Part shown: in pieces, positions 45,772-54,220 of the stretch
Layout: every line of letters begins with the position of its first letter
How positions within the stretch are numbered: position 1 is the stretch's first letter
Assembly (NCBI RefSeq): GCF_019175385.1
Contig: NC_083347.1
Location: forward strand, 122,086,124 to 122,150,123
From: Lycium barbarum
Taxonomy: Eukaryota; Streptophyta; Magnoliopsida; Solanales; Solanaceae
Direction: 5' to 3'
DNA: 64,000 nucleotides
Made by a program: the position numbers and the translations under genes
Notes under the pieces: model-generated
The model's database searches: none
The model's input: the letters and a program-made list of their open reading frames with translations, nothing else
Told to the model about the DNA's origin: nothing

Positions 45772-45993
45772 TATAAGAGCTTGAAGAAGCTATGGAAAAA
45801 CTGTGTATCTTATTGAATGTTTGAATGAGCTTAAATACATGTTGTTCCTGAGAATACTATTCTAACTAAAAGAGAACTCTAGAGACTAATCTATACTAAA
45901 GGATAAAGCTAAGAGATAAGCATAACGATATAAGGATAAATATAACAGACTCCTAACAATGATAAACGACATCTAGATAATGATGCTCCAATA
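45772..45993 (-). repeat. 5' LTR of TARE1-like element
   Basis: Carries the same TA...TA ends; adjoins the primer-binding site on its inner side and the CTTCC target copy on its outer side. Confidence 0.92.
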
Positions 45994-46170
45994 CTTCCTC
46001 CTCCCTCCCCCCCCCCCCCCCCCCCCCCCCGGTCTTCTTCATCTTCGTCCTTTTCCACTTCTTCTTCTTCTTCTTCTTCATCCTCTTCCACTTCATCCTC
46101 TTCATCTTCACCTTCTTCTTCCTCTTCGTCCTTCTCATACTCCTGATCTTTTTCTTCATCTTCGTCCTCC
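45994..46170. repeat. Poly-C tract and CTT-rich microsatellite
   Basis: A 24-base C run (46007-46030) is followed by imperfect CTTCTT/CATCTT triplets. The run is likely to be misassembled in length. Frames reading poly-Pro or poly-Glu/Lys across it are artefacts. Confidence 0.88.
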
Positions 46171-46496
46171 TCTGTGATTACGCAATGTTGGAATTGGTTG
46201 AAAACACTCGAACGAGGTTATACACAGAATTTGAGAAAGATTAGAAGTTTTGTGTTTGTTTCAAATAAGAAATCAAACCTAGAAATCGTATTTGCAATAT
46301 ATGTATATCAAGTTGTATATCAGTATATAGCCCTTAACACATCATGGTCCGCAGCATAACGATGTGCCTAACAATCAGTCGCCTAGCCAGAATTTAAGCA
46401 AAGGGATTCAAAGCAAAAATATATCACACAATATAGAAACCTGTATGTTAAGAGTATTCAATAGTACACATATATGCCGATGATATTAACACCACT
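46171..46496. other. Intergenic, no gene seen
   Basis: AT-rich unique-looking sequence; no supported feature. Confidence 0.45.
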
Positions 46497-47262
46497 TTGT
46501 TGTGCGGATTTCCCTTCAAATGCACTAGTCTTTTTGTCCCTCAAATTGTTGGTCTTTAATTTTTGTCCTTTACTTAAAAAAGTGAAAGAAATACCCCGAG
46601 GTTTAGGATTCGAACTCCCGCTCAGTTAAATTAAAAAAAAAAAATCGCAAGGCAAGACTTTCGCGAAAACTCTGCCTTAAAGGCTAACATTTGCCTAAAA
46701 TTAGGCCTATTCTATCCAAAGTTAGGGCTTAGGCAGAGGTTTGCCATAAGACCTACTTTTGGGCAAAAGTTTGCCTTAAGGCTTAATTTTTGCCCAAATA
46801 TGCCTAATTTCGCTGTGAAACTCTACCTAGCGATTTTTTTTTGACTGAGCCGAAATTCGAACCTAAAACCTTAGTGGTCGTTTGGTTCAAGGTATAAAAT
46901 GGGTTATGCCAGTACTAATTTTTATACCACGTTTGGTATAAGGTATAGATTTATCCCGGGATTATTTTATATCTTGTACCAAACGTGGTATAAAAATTAG
47001 TGCTGGAATAACTCAACTTATACCTTCTTAACCCACTTATACTGGGATTATTTTATACCATCTTTTAGATGGTATAAAATAATCCCAATAGATGGGATAA
47101 ATTAGTCCCGGGATTGTAATCTCGGGACTATTTTGACTAGCAACCAAACGACCACTTAGAATATTAGGCAAAAGGCAAAAATTAAAAACAAGTAATTTGA
47201 GGGACAAAAATTAAAAACCAACCCCGAATAAGGGTAATCGAGCAAATTGCCCCATTTAACAC
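46497..47262. mobile_element. MITE with long inverted ends, host of a Tourist MITE
   Basis: The left end (46500-46590: TTTTTGTCCCTCAAATTGTT, then GGTCTTTAATTTTTGTCC) and the right end (47175-47262) are inverted copies of ~80 bp. The interior repeats AGGCAAAA/TTTGCCT words. Exact termini and target duplication were not fixed. A similar half-copy lies at 27533-27670. Confidence 0.6.
46874..47155. mobile_element. Tourist-like (PIF/Harbinger) MITE
   Basis: Inverted ends GTGGTCGTTTGGTT and AACCAAACGACCAC, flanked by TTA target copies (46871-46873, 47156-47158). 282 bp. Inside are long hairpin arms such as TTATACCACGTTTGGTATAA and ATCCCGGGATTA. It sits within the MITE at 46497-47262. Confidence 0.9.
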
Positions 47263-47909
47263 ACTAATATCACAAACCTATGACATACCTGCTTAGCTAT
47301 TTTTCTGATTCTTTCATGTTATTGGCTGCTTGATGCACCAACTATCAACATCAAGCTTTCTGATACACCATATTTATGAGACTATTTATTTTTTTCCCCG
47401 AATTTTCACTAGTCGATTCTCACATTATATTTTGTTTATTGCGTTTCAACCTCATTAATGTCATCCGTGCTTGTTCGGGTAACTAGTGAAATTTAGAATA
47501 AAATTCACAAATAGCCTCTTTTCAATCCTTGTAATTAGAAAATAGCTATTGTCACGGCGTTTCAGATTGTACCGGTATGATTTCAGGACATTATAATGAA
47601 GTTTCACAAGTGAAATTTGAAACTTCAGGTCATGACAATAACTATTTCTAGAAAACATGACCGGAAAGCAGTTAGTAAATGCTATTTCTATTGAAATTCC
47701 GGATTCACAAATAATAAACAATGTAAATACATGCAATCATGATAAGAAGTAGCCCTTTAGTAATTAGTACAAAACCACCTCTATGTGCCAAGAAGCACTT
47801 GAAACAAGTTCATTGAAATATTGGACTTTTTCTTTTCTAGAACAGAAGTACATAACATAACCGAAAGAAGAAAGAAAGAAAAAACCCTTAGAAGTACAGT
47901 AAATGTCTT
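47263..47909. other. 3' flank of RBR3, no other gene
   Basis: AT-rich; would contain the RBR3 3' UTR (minus strand). AATAAA-like words occur, but no polyadenylation site can be chosen. The 91-codon minus frame at 47461-47736 has no recognised domain. Confidence 0.45.
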
Positions 47910-50683
47910 TTAAGTACCACAACTACTGCAGTAGTGATCACTTGAGTGTGCCCCACATTTGTAACAAAAGTCACATCCACATCTGCAATTGTAAAGACAC
48001 CAAAAATGCATCCGGAGTTCAATATACAACTAATATGGATTGTTCGGATCTTTCAAAAATGCAGAATTTTTCTTATTTTGTAAGAAAAAATATGTACGTA
48101 TATAATAGACCGACACCATTTGAACAATATAATAGTACAACATAAATATTTTGGAACTAGAAATAAAGCCTTAAACCAGCACTTACCTTAAACTCAAGCA
48201 CATTAAAAAGCTGAAATTATAATTGCAAAGATAAAATGTGCGAAGTCAAATAACACATTGATCAAGATTGAAATATCGCATAATTTCATAGACCAAAATC
48301 ACTATTTTATCTATTTAATTTGATAATATCAATATGTGGGAAGATTGAAGAATGACTGTTATAGATAAACGTATTGAAGAAGAAGTCGAGTATATCATAG
48401 GTGACACACCATGGGCTAGCCCATACGACCATTGCATGAGTAGAATTCTATTTAGTCAAGTGGAAAAGGTTAACATGAGAGCGAGACAAGCCAAGACTTA
48501 TGATTAGTTAATGAATCTACTAGTGAAGAAGTTGAGTATATTTAAGTGACAGGATCATAGGCTAGCCCGTATATACAACCATTACATAAGCGGAGTACTA
48601 CTTAGCCAAGTAGAAAGGCTAACCTGAGATTGAGGCACGCCGGGAACTATAACTGAGACTAGAGATACGAATACCAAATCAGAGACTAGTAGATAAATGT
48701 CTCTCAAAATGACTCTCAACGGGACATTTAGACTGCTCAAACAGAAAAAAGAAAAAGAAAGGTCTTTTGCCCTATATACCTAAATCACTCAAAGGTGCTA
48801 AGAATGTTTCACCAGAGCGACTCTCAACGAGGACGATAGACGTCTAGCAGAGCAACTCTCAACATCTCTCAACTTGCCAGTGTCCAGTTTAGAAGAATCT
48901 CCATTGGTAACACTTGGGAAGATATTTGTAAGCTTTTTGACATTACTATCTTCGAAAAAAGCATCACTGTTGTCAGATGGTCCAGACCTCCATTACTTTT
49001 TGTGAAAATTAATAGTGATGGAAGTTGTATCAATGGGAAGTGTTGCGGGGGTGGTGTGGCCAGGGACAGCAGTGACAAAATGCTCATGGTGTACTCGATT
49101 CCTTTAGGTAATGGGACAAGTAATTGGGCTGAAGCGGCTGCCCTGTTATTTGGGTTGAAATGGTGTATTGAACAAGGCCATGGGTTGATTATTGGTGACA
49201 CTGACTCCATGCATATTCACAACTGTATCCATGACATATGGACTGCTCCATGGAGAATAGAGAGAGTGATTGGAGAGATCAAAGAACTGGTGAATGCCAA
49301 CGGTATTTTCATTAAGCATTGTTACAGAGAAGGCAACCAAGTTGCGGACAAACTAGTTTCTTTCGGTCATCAAATGGAGGAGGCAACTGTTGTTATAAAC
49401 TTTAATATGATTCGCAGGTATGTTAAAGGTCTGATTAATGTTGATAGATGACAATTACCATCCTTCCGAGTCAAGAGGAGAAAACCAAGCACCCTCGCAT
49501 TCGAGCCATCTTGAGCTTCTCAGAATTATTGCTACTTTTTTTTTTCTTGTCTATTGTCAAAGGTCTCTAGTCAAATTGGAGTTCCACTACTCCCATCTTG
49601 TATGAAAGGTCAGGTGCTGCCCCCCTATCACAAATCTGTTTCTTCAAAAGAGTGGTAATACAATCGTGACTTGGAATATTTTTTTTTTTAAAAAGCAGAG
49701 CGACTCTGATAGACGACTAGTTAGACGTCTCACAAAACGACTCTCAACGAGGACATTAAGACTGCGCGGACACAACAAAATAATTTTTTTCCCTATATAT
49801 ATAAATCACTCAAAGGTGCTAAGAATGTGTCGCAAAGCTACTCTCAGTGAGGACGTTAGACTTTGGCAAAACAACTCTCAGAGACCAGAAGCTAGACGTC
49901 TCACATAGCGACTCTCAATGAGGATAAGACTGCTCAACACAACAAAAGAAATGATTTTCTTTGCCCTATATACACAAATCAGTCAAAGGTGCTAAGAATG
50001 TTTCGCCCTACAAAATTCCAAGACAAGTAGAAAAAAAAAATTAAAAAATCATATGGACTAAAAACGAACCTGCATCTCATTTGTGCACAGCCTTCTGATC
50101 TCCCAACATACATCCTACAACTTGGACATCTTTGCCATTCTTGATTCTTAGCAAGTTGCATAAGTTGTATACCTTCTATTTCCCTTTCATCTTTGTTCAA
50201 CTTCTCAAATTCTTCACACACAAATCCTGAATGCCAAGGAACTTTACACTTTGCACAAAACAACCTTCTACATTCCGGGCATTCCGATTGAGTAATAACC
50301 ATATTTTCGCCCGGGCATTCATCAATTAAAAGTGCGGAACAATCCTTAAACGGACAATAAAATTTCTCGGACACCAAAATCATCGACTCGCACAACTTGT
50401 CTCCCCACTTATCGAACACATCATTAGGCAAAATCAAACGACAATTATGCGGTTCTAATTGCATGTTACACTCCATAACGGGGCACGATATTCGAGAGAT
50501 GTTCTCTTGGAGTTTTGAGGCTATATAGTTAGCCGTGCAATTTTTGCAATAAGAATGATTGCAGCCCAAAATTTTGAACATGTCAGTACTTGTAGATTTT
50601 TCATCAGCACAAATATCACACGTGAAAATGTCATTATGGCCATCTATATGAACAGATAAATTGAGACCTGTTGTGACTTCCAT
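47910..50683 (-). CDS. RBR3: RBR-type E3 ubiquitin ligase, two exons
   Basis: CDS is complement(join(47910..47982, 50070..50683)), 228 residues. Donor ATGCAG|GTTCGT and acceptor TTGCAG|ATGTGG join inside an Arg codon (AGA), the same place and phase as in RBR1 and RBR2. Domains: short 20-residue N-terminus; RING1 CDIC (22-25), CNHSYCKNC (41-49), SCPVMEC (67-72); IBR CPFKDC (110-115), CPEC (135-138), CAKC (143-146), H151, C156; RING2 CPSC (186-189), predicted catalytic C199 in RSEGC, then CGCDFCYKCG and HYCSSCGT. All zinc ligands expected for an RBR appear present, so this is the most complete simple member of the trio. It lacks the long N-terminal region of RBR1. The intron (47983-50069) holds a LINE fragment and short repeats. 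Substrate unknown. Confidence 0.87.
48700..50005. repeat. Dispersed GACTCTCAACGAGGAC repeats in RBR3 intron
   Basis: Units of roughly 110-160 bp at about 48705-48860, 49715-49860 and 49880-50005. Each runs CGACTCTCAACGAGGAC, a TAGACTGCTCAA-like word, an A-rich stretch, CCCTATATAC, then AAATCACTCAAAGGTGCTAA and GAATGTTTCGC. The LINE fragment separates the first from the others, so the array was probably contiguous before that insertion. The last unit ends about 60 bp from the exon 1 donor. Confidence 0.82.
48870..49690 (+). mobile_element. 5'-truncated LINE with RNase H domain
   Basis: An open frame through 49002-49451 encodes an RNase H-like domain of the type at the C-terminus of plant L1-type LINEs: KINSDGSCINGKCCGGG, NWAEAAALLFGLKW, GDTDSMHIHN and the final NQVADKLVSFGH. 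The four acidic active-site positions (D, E, D, D) appear intact. About 220 bp of non-coding tail follows, ending in a T/A run near 49679-49693. The reverse transcriptase is missing. It is inserted in the RBR3 intron, in antisense to the gene. Confidence 0.75.
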
Positions 50684-51469
50684 TGATGCTTAATTAGTTT
50701 TTGGATTAAGCCACAAGAATGAATATTAAACGAGGGGTCTGTGACTCTTGAGATTATAGAGGCAAATAAAGATACTTTTGAATTTGGTGATAGAGAAGAC
50801 AATGAGTTTTCCTTTTGGGGGGAATTCCAATACGGTAATTAACCCTTTAACTTCTATGCTAAATCTTTTTATAACAAGAGTTTTAAGTTATGTACACCTT
50901 CAGTATAAATAATTTTTTATATTAACTATAAATAAGTTTCAAAATGTAGGATAAATCTTGAAAATAGGATAATTATCTACTATAACAAGTAAAAATGACT
51001 TGATGGTGTAATTTTTTATTTTTATATTGCGATGTATATAACTTGAACTCTAAAGGGGATAACACAGAGAAAGGAAAGGTGGATAACAAAGAGAAGGAGC
51101 CAAGGAAACAAGAAGCAGTGCCTGGAGATAAGAGTGAAGCAGGGAAAGGGCAACAATTTTCCTCCTAGGAAGCTGGCTAGTTCTTGCACAGTGGAATGCT
51201 AAACAAGGTACAGAAGAAAAAGGAAATAGTGTGCAAACATCTGGAGAAAAAGTGGCTGCTGCAGGATCACAAAAAGTTTGATGCACTGTCAAAAAATGAA
51301 GAGGAAGTGAGTAAAGAAGAGCAACAAGTACAATAATCAGTAGTTGCACTTACTGATCACAATGAAAACAAAAGAATGATGATACCAACAGACATGTCAC
51401 ACAAGCAGTTAAGAGGGGAATTGTACAGAGGTGTGCTTGAATCGTAGTGGAGAGAATTTAGGGTAATAG
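50684..51469. other. RBR3 5' flank and unknown repeat
   Basis: 50684-51040 is AT-rich and would contain the RBR3 promoter (minus strand). 51055-51460 is purine-rich with AAGAAGCAGTG- and GGATCACAAAAAG-type words and looks like the decayed end of a retroposon whose tail is in the following duplicated unit. No domain could be recognised. Confidence 0.45.
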
Positions 51470-52574
51470 TCGGTCAAAGCTTTTAATGTATAGAAGATTA
51501 GGAAAGTGTGTTTTAGCTTTTGGCTTTGTTGCTTTGTTCTATCTGTCTTTGTATATAATTTTATTTATCTTAATAATAAATAAAACCACCAAGCTCAACT
51601 TAGTGGGAATTAATTAAAAAAAAAAAAAAAAACTTGAACTCTGAATAATACTTTTACTGGTTACCTTGCTATGAAGGAAGCGGAGTACCAAATTCCAAAT
51701 AATCTATTTGTGGATATTATTATAATACAAAAAAGTGAAATTCCCATGATATCAACTTTTTGGATTTGGCTCCTCTCTATTTCTCTTCTCTCTATTTTTT
51801 TCAAGTGTTAGCTTAATTAGGGACATATGACATAAGTTAAAATGAATAGCTAAAATTTAATTGACTAAAATAAAGCCCTAATCATGATTTAGAAAATTAA
51901 ATTAACTTGTCCATAAATTAAATTCTTTTCTCTCTCTCTTCCTATGTTTTCTCCCACAGCTGTATAGTCGTCCTTCCTTATCCATTTTCGATTTTTTAGG
52001 GATCAAACATTTGTAATTTGTCAGTCAATGCTTTTGATGCATAGAAGATTAGGAAAGTGTGTTTTAGCTTTTGGCTTTGTTGCTTTGTTCTATCTGCCTT
52101 TGTATATATTTTTATTTATCTTAATAATAAATAAAACCACCAAGCTCAACTTAGTGGGAATTAATTTAAAAAAAAAAAAAAACTTAGAACTCTGAATAAT
52201 ACTTTTACTGGTTACCTTGCTATGAAGGAAGCGGAGTACCAAATTCCAAATAATCTATTTGTGGATATTATTATATTACAAAAAAGTGAATTTCCACGAT
52301 ATTAACCCTTTGAATTGGGCTCCTCTCCATTTCTTCTCTCTCTATTTTTTTCAAGTTTTAGCATAGTTAAGGACATATGACATAAATTAAAATTAATAGC
52401 TAAAATTTAATTGACTAAAACAAAGTTCTAACCGTGATTTAGAAAATTAAATTAACTTGTCCATAAATTAAATTCTTTTCTCTCTCTCTCTCTTCCTATG
52501 TTTTCTCCCACAGCTGTATAGTCGTCCTTCCTTATCCATTTTCGATTTTTTAGGGATCAAACATTTGTAATTTG
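51470..52574. repeat. Tandem duplication, two ~551-bp units
   Basis: Unit 1 at 51470-52020 and unit 2 at 52021-52574 run GTCAATGC/GTCAAAGC, GAAGATTAGGAAAGTGTG, GCTTTGTTGCTTTGTTCTAT, AATAAATAAAACCACCAAGC, poly-A, then TGGTTACCTTGCTATGAAGG and a TTTCTCTCTCTCT tract to ACATTTGTAATTTG. The first part looks like a LINE 3' end with its poly-A. Divergence is a few percent. Confidence 0.9.
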
Positions 52575-52949
52575 TGTGCTTTTCATTGGGGTAACTAGAT
52601 AGCATTTATTCCACCACATGAAAATGCCACTATATGGAGGCTGCTATAGGGCAAGTTTCCTGACATTTTCTTCAGAAATTTTATTAGGCTTGGCTAATTG
52701 TGTAGCAAAGAGGAAATCTGAGTTGCTTCGAATTATTACAAAAACATTAATAATAGATTTAATAAGAACATATGTGAATAAGGTAATCATAGTAGCCTTA
52801 CGATTAAGGCACCTAGTTAACAAAAATATTGAAGTGTCATATCCCTGCGATTTCTAACTTTAAAGAGAAAATTCCAAAGAAATGACTCAAAAAAAAAAAA
52901 AATGGAAGATAAATTGTAAATTATTAATTCAAGTAAAATTGGAAGATTA

Positions 52950-53170
52950 GTGATACGGCTGTGGGAGGAAAAATAAGAAGAGAGAGAAAAGTTTTTAATT
53001 TAATGGACAAGTTATTTGATTATTTAAATCATAATTACAACTTTGTTTTAATCAATTAAATCTTAGCCATTAATTTTAATTTATGCCAAGTGTCCCTAAT
53101 TTAAGCTAGAACTTGAAAAAAATGGAGAGACGATAAATGGAAAGAAGTCCAATCCCAACTTTTTATACCC
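52950..53170. repeat. Inverted copy of part of the tandem duplication
   Basis: In reverse complement this stretch matches about 51765-51975 and 52315-52520: TTGGACAAGT/ACTTGTCCA words, the AATTAAATTTTAGC-like block, AGTGTCCCTAATTTAAGCTA and CTTGAAAAAAATGGAGAG. The inverted pair could form a long hairpin with a ~430-bp loop. Confidence 0.75.
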
Positions 53171-54180
53171 TTACATGTTGGATGGAATTGTTAGTTCAAT
53201 TAATTTGTAATTAATTACTTGGACTTAGAAAGATATGGAAATCCTAAAAATAAGGGTAAGAGAGTTTTAGAAAGGAATGACTTTAAAAGAGAATGATCTA
53301 AATACGTAAGGAAAGATTTTGAAAAGATATGGAGCTAAAAATATGGAAAGATTTTAAATATGGAAGAGTTTAAAAAAAAAATCCAAATATGGAAGACCTA
53401 AAAAAAATAAAAAATAATCCAAATAATGTAAAATAAGAATTAATTAAAAGAGCATGGTCTTATGGAGGTAAAAATCAGTCAGATATATTATTTTTTCGTT
53501 CGTAATAAATTGAATAAAATAATTGTTACAAAAAAGTTAAAATAGGGGAGGTTGCAAACGTGAGGGGAGGTCAATGAAACGAAGCAAAAACGTGAGGGAG
53601 GTCTTTCAAATTTTCCCTTGATAATAATGATAACAAAATTGAATATTTTCCATCATACCAAACACAAGCACCATTGTTTGGTACCTTGAAATTTGGAAGA
53701 TGTTTTCCACCAAAAGGACAAAAAAAAAAAAAAAAACACGAATCATTTTCCTTGAAATTATGCCAACTCTTCAATCTCAATCGTGTTTCAATCAACGCTT
53801 AGCCATTAATATCAACTTTGAATTTCGATAAGTTCAGCAAAACATTTATTCTCATTATATCTCATCATCTTTAATAGATACAACAAGGTTCTAACTCAAC
53901 AAGGCACCACAACCATAAATTTACATAACCTAGCAAGCCCTTATATATCAAATCCAGGTGAGTACTAGCACACTAGTCATGTCGAGACAGATCCAGGATT
54001 TGAATTTTATGGGTTCTGAATTTTACAATAACAACTTCTAGTGCGAATAACTGGACTCTGAATTTAAAATTTGCACATATTTAGTGAAATTTAACACAAA
54101 TTTACAGACCTACTAGGTTCAGCCGAACGCATAATGCTTAAGTCCATTTCTAGCCCCGCGCCTGGTCAAGCACACTGTTA
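53171..54180. other. 3' flank of receptor kinase, no other gene
   Basis: AT-rich sequence with A runs; would include the 3' UTR of the receptor kinase (minus strand). The 74-codon frame at 53571-53795 spans a poly-A tract and is not credible. Confidence 0.5.
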
Positions 54181-54220
54181 AAGCAAATATTATACTCCTT
54201 TACTTCTCTATCTGGTTTTT

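Larger units (their letters stand above)
41114..45993 (-). mobile_element. TARE1-like Ty1/copia element with TA termini
   Basis: Two 222-bp LTRs (41114-41335 and 45772-45993) start TATTGGAGCATC and end CTCTTATA on the minus strand, not the usual TG...CA. A perfect target duplication CTTCC lies at 41109-41113 and 45994-45998. Directly inside the 5' LTR is TGGTATCACAGCC, close to the initiator-Met tRNA primer site; before the 3' LTR is the purine tract TTGAGGGGGGCA. The total is 4880 bp. TA termini, short LTRs and a mutated coding region match TARE1, an atypical copia family published from tomato (recalled, not searched). The pol genes are frameshifted. Confidence 0.9.

Noticed and set aside
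45909..46177. Glu/Lys-rich and Pro-rich frames
   Set aside because: Products of the poly-C tract and CTT microsatellite in different frames.
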